NCBI GenBank assembly: GCA_019459085.1
Contig: JAIBEW010000011.1
Span: forward strand, 1 to 64,000
Origin: Kaistella sp.
GTDB lineage: Bacteria; Bacteroidota; Bacteroidia; Flavobacteriales; Weeksellaceae
Reading direction: 5' to 3'
Length of the DNA: 64,000 nt
In this document: positions 14,771 through 23,116 of the stretch, one piece after another
Position numbering within the stretch: the stretch's first letter is position 1
How the letters are laid out: every line of letters starts with the position of its first letter
Notes under the pieces: model-generated
Databases searched by the model: none
What the model was told of the DNA's origin: nothing
What the model saw: only the letters and a program-made list of their open reading frames with translations
Translations under genes and position numbers: made by a program

Positions 14771-17320
14771 ATGGCTTTAGAAGAATACAACAAAAAGCGC
14801 GATTTTAAGCAGACTTCCGAGCCTGCGGGCAAGGAAAAAAGTTCGAAAGGGAAACTGAAATTCGTCGTTCAGCGTCATGCCGCCTCCCGACTGCATTACG
14901 ATTTCCGTCTCGAAATGGAAGGCGTGCTGAAAAGCTGGGCCGTGCCGAAGGGTCCGTCGCTGGATCCCGCCGACAAAAGGCTGGCGATGATGGTGGAAGA
15001 CCACCCTTTTTCGTACCGCACTTTTGAAGGCAGCATTCCCGAAGGGAATTACGGCGCCGGGGAAGTCGAGATCTGGGATGAAGGCACCTATGAACCGCTG
15101 GAAAGAACGGAAGGCAAAAGCGACGACCTCATTATGCGGGCGGAACTGCACAAAGAATCTTTGAAATTCAGGCTTCACGGCAAAAAGCTGAAAGGGGAAT
15201 TTGCGCTCGTAAAAATCAAGAACAGTACAGAAGGCAATCCGTGGCTCCTCATCAAACATAAGGATGAGTATGCCACCGATTCCTACGACGCCGAAGACAA
15301 CACGGCCCCCGATTCCAAAGTAAGTGCTTATCTCGAAGAAAAAAGCAGTAAAAAAAAAAGTCCCAAAACCGGGGAAATAAAAGGGTTTAAAAACTATGCT
15401 CCTGCCCTCGCAGGATCCAAAAAACTGAGCACTTTCACCGTCCCGATGCTTTGTCAGACTAAGGAAGAACCTTTCGACGGCAAAGACTGGGCCTTCGAAA
15501 TCAAGTGGGACGGTTACCGCGCCGTTGCCGACCTCCGCAAGGAAGTTCAGCTCTATTCCCGCAACGGACTGGACTTCAGCGGGAAGTTCAAGAAAATCGC
15601 GAACCAGCTGAAGTTTCAGGACCATGAAATGATCCTCGACGGTGAAATTGTCGCGTACGACAGTGCCGGAAAACCCAATTTCCAGTGGCTGCAGAATATC
15701 GCCGAACACCCGAAAGCCGTGCTCATCTATCAGGTTTTCGACCTGCTCTGGCTTAACGGACATTCTACCGAAGACCTGTCCTACCTTCAGCGCAAGGAGC
15801 TCCTTAAAAACGCGCTGGCTGAATCGGATTACATCAAATACCACGACCATGTGCTGGAAAAAGGGAAAGACTTTTTCAGGCTCGCCGAAAACATGGGCCT
15901 TGAAGGCATTATTGCAAAGAAGACCGACAGTACCTACAGTGCGGGGGTCAGAACTTCAGACTGGGTCAAGATCAAAAGCCAGCAGACCGAAGAAGTCATC
16001 ATCTGCGGCTTCACCGAACCGAAAGGTTCGCGCGAGAAATTCGGGTCCCTTATTCTCGGAAGGTACGAAGGTGAAGAACTTATTTTCTGCGGCCATACCG
16101 GAACGGGATTTAATGCCGCCAAGCTGAAGGAGATCCATGCGAGGCTTGAACCGCTCATCATTGATGAACCCCTGTTTGCCTCGATGCCGAAAACCAATGC
16201 GAAAGCCTCGTGGGTAAAGCCCGAAGTGGTGGCCGAGATCAAATTCACCGAACTCACGAAAGACCATATCTTCCGCCATCCCGTTTTTCTGAGACTGCGT
16301 GATGACATCAATCCGAAAGACCTCCAGTTCCCCCAAACGGAAGAAAAAGAGGTGGCCAAAGAAGAAACCCCATTAAAACCTTTAAAAACCTCCGCCATGG
16401 AAAGAGAAAACGAAACCTCACTGACCCTGAACAAGCAGAAGGTCAAACTCACGAACCAGAACAAGCTTTATTACCCAAAAGACGGCGTGACGAAAGGCGA
16501 TGTGATCGCTTATTACCAGTCGGTGGCGGATTATATCCTGCCCCATCTGAAAAACCGGCCGCAGTCGCTGAACCGTTTCCCGAACGGCATTGACGGCATG
16601 AGTTTTTACCAGAAAGACGCGTCCGACGATACGCCGGCCTGGCTGGAGACCGAAAAAGTGTTTTCCGAAAGCAACGAGAAATACATCAATTACCTCATCT
16701 GCAATGATAAGGCTGCACTTGCCTACCTCAACAACCTCGGCTGCATTGAAATGAATGTATGGACGAGCAATATCAAGACCCTGGACAAACCGGACTATCT
16801 CGTGCTCGATCTGGATCCTTCGGACAACAATACGTTTGAGGATGTGATCACCACGGCCAAAACGGTAAAAGAGATTCTGGATGCCGGAGCTATCGACGGG
16901 TACTGCAAAACATCCGGAAGTTCGGGAATCCACATCTACATTCCGATGGGCGCGAAATATACGTTTGACCAGGTGAAGGATTTCGGGCATGTGCTGATGC
17001 AGATGGTGCAGAAAAAACTGCCGGAAATCACGACCCTTGAGCGCAGCCTCCAGAAACGCGACAAAGACAAGATCTACCTCGATTACCTGCAGAACCGCCG
17101 CGGACAGACGCTGGCGAGTGTGTACAGCATGCGGCCGAAAAACGGCGCGCCGGTCTCGATGCCGATCGAATGGAAGGAACTGCAAAAAGGCCTGAAACCC
17201 ACCGACTTCAATATTGAGAACGCTCTCGAGCGCATGGAAAAAAACGGCGACCTCTTTAAACCCGTCCTTGGCAAAGGCATTGATATGCTGAAAGCGATTG
17301 AGAAACTGGGGGCGGGGTGA
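14771..17320 (+). CDS. ligD: ATP-dependent DNA ligase D (phosphoesterase-ligase-polymerase)
   Basis: An 849-aa three-domain ligase D that repairs broken ends with Ku. Domain order: N-terminal 3'-phosphoesterase (about 25-165; QRHAASRLHYDFRLE and MVEDHPF supply the His/Asp metal ligands), central nucleotidyltransferase (about 220-520; nucleotidyl Lys245 in FEIKWDGYR, then GLEGIIAKK and WVKIK), and C-terminal primase/polymerase (about 555-849; LDLDPSD near 680 supplies two catalytic Asp, followed by KTSGSSGIHIYIP). All catalytic motifs look intact. The phosphoesterase-ligase-polymerase order is the one seen in many Bacteroidota and Bradyrhizobium-type enzymes rather than the mycobacterial polymerase-first order. 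Confidence 0.97.
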   Translation: MALEEYNKKRDFKQTSEPAGKEKSSKGKLKFVVQRHAASRLHYDFRLEMEGVLKSWAVPKGPSLDPADKRLAMMVEDHPFSYRTFEGSIPEGNYGAGEVEIWDEGTYEPLERTEGKSDDLIMRAELHKESLKFRLHGKKLKGEFALVKIKNSTEGNPWLLIKHKDEYATDSYDAEDNTAPDSKVSAYLEEKSSKKKSPKTGEIKGFKNYAPALAGSKKLSTFTVPMLCQTKEEPFDGKDWAFEIKWDGYRAVADLRKEVQLYSRNGLDFSGKFKKIANQLKFQDHEMILDGEIVAYDSAGKPNFQWLQNIAEHPKAVLIYQVFDLLWLNGHSTEDLSYLQRKELLKNALAESDYIKYHDHVLEKGKDFFRLAENMGLEGIIAKKTDSTYSAGVRTSDWVKIKSQQTEEVIICGFTEPKGSREKFGSLILGRYEGEELIFCGHTGTGFNAAKLKEIHARLEPLIIDEPLFASMPKTNAKASWVKPEVVAEIKFTELTKDHIFRHPVFLRLRDDINPKDLQFPQTEEKEVAKEETPLKPLKTSAMERENETSLTLNKQKVKLTNQNKLYYPKDGVTKGDVIAYYQSVADYILPHLKNRPQSLNRFPNGIDGMSFYQKDASDDTPAWLETEKVFSESNEKYINYLICNDKAALAYLNNLGCIEMNVWTSNIKTLDKPDYLVLDLDPSDNNTFEDVITTAKTVKEILDAGAIDGYCKTSGSSGIHIYIPMGAKYTFDQVKDFGHVLMQMVQKKLPEITTLERSLQKRDKDKIYLDYLQNRRGQTLASVYSMRPKNGAPVSMPIEWKELQKGLKPTDFNIENALERMEKNGDLFKPVLGKGIDMLKAIEKLGAG

Positions 17321-17650
17321 TGTGATGTTGTGATGATGTGGTGATGAGATCATTCGAGAATGTGGATTTTGGATTATAGATTTTGGATTGGCTGCAGGAG
17401 GAAGGCTGTAGGCTATACGCTGTAGGCTTTAGGTTGTAGGCAATGAACTTTAAAAGAGGGAATGGATTTCTATATCATTTCCTAACCTCTCTAACTTCGT
17501 AACCTTCTAACCTTTTCTAACATCTTAACCTTCTAACCTCGCTAACATTTCTGACTTCGCACTTCCTAAATCCTAAATCCTGTATCCTATCTCCTACAAG
17601 TTGTGTCTGATCTTTATTCTTTGTTCTTTCCTCTTTTTTCTTGATTCCTG
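17321..17650. repeat. short-period degenerate repeats downstream of ligD
   Basis: About 330 nt without a gene, made of successive low-complexity blocks: GTGATG-type (17321-17347), GATTTTGGATTATAGATTTTGG, GGCTGTAGGC-type, a pyrimidine-rich TAACCTTC/TAACTTC series (about 17480-17560), then CCTAAATCC and TTCTTTG-type units. Similar blocks occur between ku and ligD. Confidence 0.6.
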
Positions 17651-17703
17651 GCTCTTGGCTCTTGGTTCCCATTTTGGTTAGATTTTTGTATCACCCTTAC
17701 CCT

Positions 17704-18141
17704 ATGGAATCTCAAAACTACAGCAACCACCGGAAGTTTTACGCTCCGCATCATTTCATTTACCTGCCCCTGCTTGGAATCCTGCTGGTTATTGGTATCT
17801 GGAAGGCGTGGACCGCGGAAGACCAACGGCTTATCTGGAGTTTGTTTTCAGTCGTCATCTTCCTGCTCCTCTTCCTTGCTTTTATGGTGAGACAGCATTA
17901 TGCACTGGGCAACCAGGACCGCATCATCCGCCTGGAATTCAGGCAGCGGTATTATGAGCTTTTCCAGAAACGGTCAGATGACGTTGTGGACAAACTCAGT
18001 TTCAGCCAGATTGCGGCGCTCCGGTTTGCAGAAGATGAAGAATTTAAACTACTTTTGGATAAAGCTTTGAATGAACACCTCTCGGGAGACGACATTAAAA
18101 AAAGCATTACCAGGTGGAGACCCGACCATCACCGGGTTTAA
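17704..18141 (+). CDS. DUF6526 family membrane protein
   Basis: A 145-aa protein starting at 17704 (MESQNYSNHRKFYAPHHF), the typical DUF6526 opening. Two membrane helices follow, residues about 19-36 (IYLPLLGILLVIGIW) and about 46-66 (IWSLFSVVIFLLLFLAFMV), then a charged C-terminal half with a conserved-looking RIIRLEFRQRYYEL. Function is unknown. It sits between ligD and the topoisomerase IB gene on the same strand and probably belongs to the same regulon. Confidence 0.8.
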   Translation: MESQNYSNHRKFYAPHHFIYLPLLGILLVIGIWKAWTAEDQRLIWSLFSVVIFLLLFLAFMVRQHYALGNQDRIIRLEFRQRYYELFQKRSDDVVDKLSFSQIAALRFAEDEEFKLLLDKALNEHLSGDDIKKSITRWRPDHHRV

Positions 18142-18188
18142 CTTCTACCCCTCAAATATTTACATTAACTAAAAAAAAAAATACCATT

Positions 18189-18353
18189 ATGAAAAAGTTC
18201 ACCTTACTCAGCCTTACGATGATTGCCTTAATCACGCTTACCGGATGCGATGCCATCGGAACGATCTTTGAAGCCGGAATGTGGTGGGGAATCATCCTTG
18301 TAGTCGGCGTTGTCGGCCTTATCCTTTGGTTGCTGACCCGCGGTAAAAAATAA
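18189..18353 (+). CDS. small membrane lipoprotein
   Basis: A 54-aa protein: signal sequence ending in LITLTGC (Cys at residue 20), then a second hydrophobic helix (GIILVVGVVGLILWLL) and a basic tail TRGKK. This is a common type of tiny lipoprotein with one transmembrane helix in flavobacteria, without known function. The ATG at 18189 is preceded by an A-rich stretch. It ends 8 nt before the topoisomerase start, so the two are likely co-transcribed. Confidence 0.75.
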   Translation: MKKFTLLSLTMIALITLTGCDAIGTIFEAGMWWGIILVVGVVGLILWLLTRGKK

Positions 18354-18361
18354 ACGCTTCG

Positions 18362-19474
18362 ATGGACACAAATCTTCCCGGCCTGGAGATCATTGCAAAG
18401 ATCACCCCTGCCAAAATGGTGAAAATCATGAAGGATCCGGTGAAAACGGCAAAGGCCGCGAGTCTGGTTTATACCACCGATCAGCAGGATCAAGGCGTAG
18501 TCCGGAAGAAGACGGGCAAAAAATTCACGTATTACTCAGACGGTAAAAAAATCACTGATGAGGAGGAACTGGCGCGCATCAACAAGCTCGCGATTCCTCC
18601 GGCCTGGGAGAATGTGTGGATCTGCGCACTCGAAAACGGACATCTTCAGGCAACCGGAATTGATGTTAAAAAACGCAAACAGTACCGCTACCATCCGGTC
18701 TGGAATGCGCTGCGGAACCACACGAAGTTCTACAGAATGCTGCAGTTCGGTTATGCTCTGCCGAAAATCAGGCTCCAGCTTGAGAAAGATCTCGCGCTCA
18801 AAACTCTGGAAAAAAGAAAGGTGCTTGCGATCGTCGTCAGTCTGATGGAAAGGACCAATATCAGGATTGGGAACAGTGTGTACGAAAAACTCTATGGATC
18901 TTTCGGCCTGACCACTCTGAAGGACAAGCATGTGGATATCAGGGGGCAAAAAATCAACCTTTCCTTCAAAGGAAAGAAGGGGATTTACCACGACATTGAT
19001 CTTAAAAATGCCAAACTTGCGAGAGCCGTGCAGAACTGCAAGGATATTCCGGGCAAGGAACTCTTCCAGTTTTATGATGATGCAGGACAGCGGCACGCGA
19101 TTGAAAGCGGAATGGTGAATGAATACATCAAAGAGATCAGCGGCGAAGATTTTACCGCCAAGGATTTCAGGACTTGGTCGGGAACGGTGAATGCCTTCAT
19201 TGCCTTTAAGGAAATCGGCGAGGCCGAAAACGAGAAGGAACACAAAACGAAAGTGAAGGAAGCGCTGGAAATGGTGGCTGCCCAGCTCGGAAATACCGCC
19301 ACCGTGTGCCGGAAATACTACGTGCACCCGCTCGTCATCAGTCTGTATGAAAACGATTCCATGAAAAAATACCTCAGCGAACTCGACCTTATTGAAAAAG
19401 ACGACGGCAAAAGCGGCTTGACGAAGGAAGAAAAAATTGTCATGAAGATGCTGGAAAACGAGAAAATTTCCTAG
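18362..19474 (+). CDS. type IB DNA topoisomerase (poxvirus-like)
   Basis: A 370-aa bacterial topoisomerase IB, which relaxes supercoils by nicking one strand through a 3'-phosphotyrosyl bond. The N-terminal domain (about 45-115) carries IPPAWENVWIC and the segment QYRYHPVW. Catalytic residues can be placed: Arg168 in TNIRIGN, Arg270 in KDFRTWSGT, and Tyr320 in CRKYYVHP, the usual Y-x-HP context. Length is normal. The gene closes the Ku-LigD cluster. A strong terminator follows 61 nt downstream. The name topB1 is avoided because usage varies. Confidence 0.93.
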   Translation: MDTNLPGLEIIAKITPAKMVKIMKDPVKTAKAASLVYTTDQQDQGVVRKKTGKKFTYYSDGKKITDEEELARINKLAIPPAWENVWICALENGHLQATGIDVKKRKQYRYHPVWNALRNHTKFYRMLQFGYALPKIRLQLEKDLALKTLEKRKVLAIVVSLMERTNIRIGNSVYEKLYGSFGLTTLKDKHVDIRGQKINLSFKGKKGIYHDIDLKNAKLARAVQNCKDIPGKELFQFYDDAGQRHAIESGMVNEYIKEISGEDFTAKDFRTWSGTVNAFIAFKEIGEAENEKEHKTKVKEALEMVAAQLGNTATVCRKYYVHPLVISLYENDSMKKYLSELDLIEKDDGKSGLTKEEKIVMKMLENEKIS

Positions 19475-19535
19475 CCCAATGGAAACGGAAATACAGATCA
19501 TCGCGGAACGGATGAATTCAAATATTGATCAGTCC

Positions 19536-19562
19536 AAAACAGCATATTGCTGTTTTTTTTTA
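19536..19562 (+). terminator. rho-independent terminator after topoisomerase gene
   Basis: AAAACAGCA (19536-19544), 3-nt loop, TGCTGTTTT and a run of eight T. It ends the Ku-ligD-topoisomerase cluster. Confidence 0.8.
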
Positions 19563-19608
19563 TCTTTAAACCCGAAAAACACCCCTGTTTTTCATTAACA
19601 GCAACTAT

Positions 19609-19875
19609 ATGGGCATGACCTTCGACGAGGCTTTTCAGGCATTTATACTGAACAGGAAAGTGATTTCATGGGGATTTCAGCAGCCGGTGAAAACGCTCCT
19701 GCCCAACGGATATTACGCCTATCCTTCGGGTTACTATACCGAATACGACAACGGTTACCGAATGATTTCAAGCGGCGCCACCCTGCACAAAACCGATATA
19801 CAGGAATCCATGATTCTGGATCCCGACTGCGTTCCTGTTGCGAGAGATACTGAAGACCTCAGACCCGATTTCTGA
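19609..19875 (+). CDS. small hypothetical protein
   Basis: An 88-aa protein without signal peptide or membrane helix. The opening MTFDEAFQAFILNRKVISWGF resembles the start of small MW1434/DUF2829-like proteins (MTFGEAL...G-KV-R-GW), but the later WI and P motifs of that family are not seen, so the match is only suggestive. The middle is Tyr/Gly-rich (NGYYAYPSGYYTEYDNGYRM). The gene stands alone after the terminator at 19536-19562. Function unknown. Confidence 0.55.
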   Translation: MGMTFDEAFQAFILNRKVISWGFQQPVKTLLPNGYYAYPSGYYTEYDNGYRMISSGATLHKTDIQESMILDPDCVPVARDTEDLRPDF

Positions 19876-20031
19876 CTTTATACTTGTGTACAAAAAGGCG
19901 AACCTTTCAAAAAACCAATCCAACAAACCCATCCGGTGATGAATCTCATGATCAGAAAACTCCTCCCCTTCTGCGGCTATCAATACTTTCATTGATTACC
20001 CGTTAATTCCATTAAAATCAGGTAACACAAT

Positions 20032-20531
20032 ATGAAACTTCCGCCTTACAGTACTTTTCCAACGATCTTGGGTGAACGGATTATATTGAGGCAAATCCAG
20101 CCTTCAGATCTCCCTTCCCTACTCGAGATTTCATATTACGATGCGTTGCAGGCTTCTGACATTGAGGAGGCCGCTGCCATGCAGGAGAAAATTCACAGAG
20201 ATTATGAAAAGGGCCATTCTATTCATTGGGGAATTGCAGATAAAAGGACGTAGCAGATCGTTGGAACCTGCGGATTCTACAGGGGATTCGCAAATGAGGA
20301 AGGCGAACTGGGCTGTATTTTGCTTTCCCGGTACCGCGGCCAAGGATTCATGACCGGCGCGCTGCGGGCCGCAATTGATTTTGGACTTCACCATATCGAC
20401 TGAAACGTATTTGGGCAGCGACTTCTGAGGATAATCACGCGGCAAAAAAGCTCCTGGAACGGCTTGGATTTATTCTGATAAACACTCGGCCCGACGGGGA
20501 AGCTGTATATGAACTTGTTATAAAACCATAG
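20032..20531 (+). pseudogene. broken GNAT N-acetyltransferase
   Basis: The frame opens normally (GERIILRQIQPSDLPSLLEI) but meets an in-frame TAG at 20251-20253 after KRT. Translation beyond it continues the family without a break: QIVGTCGFYRGF, then RYRGQGFMTGALRAAIDF, the acetyl-CoA-binding R-x-x-G-x-G/A loop. Near 20400 the frame shifts once more and resumes as LKRIWAATSEDNHAAKKLLERLGF, ending at TAG 20529-20531. Two separate lesions indicate a real pseudogene of a RimJ/RimL-type acetyltransferase rather than one sequencing error. Confidence 0.85.
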
Positions 20532-20602
20532 TGATCCTTCACTGAACAGACGAAATCCTTATCGCGGATGTTTTTTTCACGCGTTTACCGGTTCATCCAC
20601 AT

Positions 20603-21367
20603 TTACATCAGTTTATTTCCCGTGGCATAAGCGAGCGCTTCGGTCATGTTCTGCGCACCGATTTTCGCAAACAGTTTCCGACGGTGAAACTTCACCGTAT
20701 CGGGAGTCAGGCAGACCCTCAACGCAATTTCATTGATGCTGAGTCCGCGCACGCAAAGCCTGAGGATTTCAGTCTCCCGGTCGGTGAGCTGCGCTTTCTG
20801 CTCCCGCTTCCATGAACTCTCACTTCTGTCGAAATGCCAGAAGTCATCAGATCCGTGTTTGAAGACGCAGATATTTCCGGCTCTATCCTTAGCAGACAGG
20901 GAGATCAGACACATTGCTTTCCATATTTTTCCATCATCAGTCAGATAGATGGGCGTGAGCTGCTGGTTCACGAGGATTTCCTTTCCGTTATCCACCAAAT
21001 GGAAATCGTAGGAAATGGAATACAGCTTGCGTTCCTCCACCGGCAGATCCTCGTAAAAACTGAAACCTTCTTCATTGATCGTCAGGAGCAAATCCAGATC
21101 CTCGCTTTTCACATTCCGGAAATAAAAGTGATAGCCCATTTCCAGAACCTCTTCAGGCGTATGTCCGCAAAGAAAAAGCGGACTGTCGGACACGTATTCG
21201 AAATTTTTTTTCTGATAATCAATGATGTACAGACCTTGGGAAGTCAGACGGCCGAAAGCCCGCACCGCTTCGAGATAATCGTTGGTTTGGCTCCGTTCTT
21301 CTTCCGAAAGGTGATAAACGGTATTCTTCTCCATAAAAAACCGGTCTGTTTCGTCCATTTCCCGCAT
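20603..21367 (-). CDS. LuxR-family transcriptional regulator with PAS-like sensor
   Basis: A 254-aa regulator. The N-terminal two thirds look like a PAS-type sensor (GLYIIDYQKKNFEYVSDSPL, then LCGHTPEEVLEMGYHFYF), the form found in flavobacterial LuxR-type regulators. The C-terminal 65 residues are a LuxR/GerE helix-turn-helix: LTDRETEILRLCVRGLSINE, then LTPDTVKFHRRKLFAKIG. The ATG at 21367 is preferred over that at 21388, because a promoter-like -7 box (21386-21393) would overlap the farther start. A perfect inverted repeat lies just upstream. The ligand is unknown. Confidence 0.85.
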   Translation of the reverse strand: MREMDETDRFFMEKNTVYHLSEEERSQTNDYLEAVRAFGRLTSQGLYIIDYQKKNFEYVSDSPLFLCGHTPEEVLEMGYHFYFRNVKSEDLDLLLTINEEGFSFYEDLPVEERKLYSISYDFHLVDNGKEILVNQQLTPIYLTDDGKIWKAMCLISLSAKDRAGNICVFKHGSDDFWHFDRSESSWKREQKAQLTDRETEILRLCVRGLSINEIALRVCLTPDTVKFHRRKLFAKIGAQNMTEALAYATGNKLM

Positions 21368-21385
21368 TGTAAGGTGATTTCCGCA

Positions 21386-21406
21386 CAAAACTACACAAAA
21401 GTGTAG
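21386..21406 (-). promoter_or_regulatory. possible -7 box and operator of the LuxR gene
   Basis: Minus-strand TAGTTTTG (21386-21393) matches TAnnTTTG, although no TTTG lies at the usual distance. It overlaps the perfect palindrome CTACAC-AAAA-GTGTAG (21391-21406). A repressor or activator could use such a site; autoregulation is a guess. Confidence 0.35.
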
Positions 21407-21474
21407 CAGCTCTTCATGAAAATGCGCATAATTTTATGGATTCAAATAAACACTGTTAAATTTTTAAGATCATC

Positions 21475-21801
21475 ATGGGTAAATATCAGATTACAGCCAC
21501 AGCCGACAGCCAGTACCGGTGGGTGCTGAAAGCATCAAACGGAGAAATATTAATCACCAGCGAAACCTACACCGATTTTCAGATGTGCCTGAAAGGCCTG
21601 AGAAGCAGTAAAGAATCTATAGACCTGAAAAACTTTGCGAAGGAACTCTCCAGCGGGGAAACGCACTACTTCAACCAGACTGCGGGTAACGGCCAGGTTT
21701 TGGGCACAAGCGAAATGTACTCTTCAGCCACAGCCAGAGATGCAGGGATTGCAAGCGTTAGCAAAACTGCACCGACTGCCGCAATCCAGGATCTGACCTA
21801 A
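21475..21801 (+). CDS. YegP family protein (two DUF1508 repeats)
   Basis: A 108-aa protein made of two DUF1508 units: YRWVLKASNGEILITSETYT with a CLKGLRSSK tail (about 14-50), and HYFNQTAGNGQVLGTSEMYS with DAGIASVSK (about 63-98). These small beta-rich modules are found in YegP and relatives; their role is not known, although stress-related expression has been reported for some. There is no signal peptide. It is divergent from the LuxR gene, with a short shared upstream region. Confidence 0.9.
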   Translation: MGKYQITATADSQYRWVLKASNGEILITSETYTDFQMCLKGLRSSKESIDLKNFAKELSSGETHYFNQTAGNGQVLGTSEMYSSATARDAGIASVSKTAPTAAIQDLT

Positions 21802-21843
21802 ATAAACAGCAATTACTGAAGAATTACAGACTCAGGCCAGGAA

Positions 21844-22458
21844 TTAGAATTTTCTTTTAAAACTGCAGAATACAAAGTTCTGCTCCGTTCCGAAAGGCGT
21901 CAGATGATTTTCCCTCCGACAGTTTAATTTTTCAAAGCCTTCTGCAAAAACCGAAGCCAGCGATTCTTCGTTATATTGTTTTATGGTAAGGCCGCTGCAT
22001 TTTTCGGGGCCGTTTTCCGAGAACGTTCCGATCGTCAGAAAGCCGCTAACTGCTGCCTTGGCAGTTTCCACATACTTTTTAACCTGCGCGTCTTCGGTCA
22101 GGAAATGAAAAGTCGCGCGGTCATGCCAAACATCGTAAGTGGTTTCCGGTTCGAACCGGGTGATGTCGCTCACGATCCAGGTGACGTTTTGCGCTTTGTC
22201 ACCCAGTCTTGCCTTCGCTTTTTCGAGGGCTTTTGCGGAAATATCCAGAACGGTGATGTTTTCAAAATCCTCATCCAGCAGATAATCCACCAGCTTGCTG
22301 TCGCCGCCACCGATATCGATGATTTTTGCCGAACTTTTCAGACCAAATGACCGGATAAACTCCAGTGAAGTGTGCGGAATTTCCTGGGTCCAGCTCACAT
22401 CCTGCGGGTTTTTGGTTTCGTACACTGTTTCCCAGTGCGCTTTTCTTTCCGTATTCAT
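21844..22458 (-). CDS. class I SAM-dependent methyltransferase
   Basis: A 204-aa small-molecule-type methyltransferase. SAM-binding motif I is IIDIGGGDSKLVDYLL (about 46-61), with the acidic end of strand 2 in VLDISAKAL and motif IV-like WHDRATFHFL. The N-terminus AHWETVYETKNPQDVSW is typical of a large family with unknown substrates, some linked to thiopurine- or tellurite-type methylation; the substrate here cannot be told. It is convergent with the YegP-like gene and stands upstream of the OsmC gene's end on the same strand. Confidence 0.85.
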   Translation of the reverse strand: MNTERKAHWETVYETKNPQDVSWTQEIPHTSLEFIRSFGLKSSAKIIDIGGGDSKLVDYLLDEDFENITVLDISAKALEKAKARLGDKAQNVTWIVSDITRFEPETTYDVWHDRATFHFLTEDAQVKKYVETAKAAVSGFLTIGTFSENGPEKCSGLTIKQYNEESLASVFAEGFEKLNCRRENHLTPFGTEQNFVFCSFKRKF

Positions 22459-22625
22459 ATTTTTTAATTAATGAGGGCCTTTATTTCGGAAGCATTCCTG
22501 TACTCCTGTTTTTGCTTCCCTATTGAATGCTGATTTATGGAATATATCTCCATTATCCCTATGAAAATCCAACTACGCTGACAATCGGATGAAATGTAGT
22601 CATTTCTTTTGAAACATGACTTTAA

Positions 22626-23060
22626 TTACAGAAGCTGAGTGTTCAGTGTGATTTCCGTTTTCATGGAATTGGTAACGAGGCATGCTGCTTTGGATTTCTC
22701 CAGTACTTTTAATGCTTTATCGCGGTCCTGCTCCGGATTTTCCAGATGTAATTCAGGTGTAATTTCGGCGTGTGTGATCTGAAATTTGCCTTCCACGACC
22801 TCCAGTTTACAGACGGTTTTACACGAAAAGCTCCGGAAAGCCAGTTTAAAATTCTCGGCAATCGCCAGAAAAGTAGCCAGATAACAGCTGCTGATGGCCG
22901 CCGTGAATAAATGTTCCGGTGACCAGATTCCTGCGACCCCGTTTGGGAATTCGGGCGGTGTTGCACATTCGATGGTGTTGTTCAGAACCGGTGAGGATAA
23001 GTTTCCTTTTCGCCCTTCTTTCCAGTCTGCCTGTACTTCGTAATAATGTTCCTGGGACAT
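22626..23060 (-). CDS. OsmC family peroxiredoxin-like protein
   Basis: A 144-aa OsmC-like protein that probably reduces organic peroxides or handles reactive sulfur. The two redox Cys are in place: Cys58 in the ISSCYLATFLA helix and the second in SKAACLVTNSMK. The usual PEHLFTAAISSC block is complete. Length is normal. The TauE/SafE gene lies 56 nt upstream, same strand, so the two may form one transcript; OsmC and TauE genes also meet in sulfide-stress operons of other bacteria. Confidence 0.92.
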   Translation of the reverse strand: MSQEHYYEVQADWKEGRKGNLSSPVLNNTIECATPPEFPNGVAGIWSPEHLFTAAISSCYLATFLAIAENFKLAFRSFSCKTVCKLEVVEGKFQITHAEITPELHLENPEQDRDKALKVLEKSKAACLVTNSMKTEITLNTQLL

Positions 23061-23116
23061 GATAGTTGATTTTATGTGTTAAAAATTGTGTACCTAATAT
23101 AATTCGTGATGCTGTA

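Noticed and set aside
14777..17353. Long open frames opposite ligD (311 and 357 codons)
   Set aside because: They lie antisense to a gene with intact catalytic motifs, have Phe/Val/Arg-rich composition typical of shadow frames, and no recognisable family.
18536..19501. 321-codon frame opposite the topoisomerase gene
   Set aside because: Antisense shadow of a gene with a complete active site.
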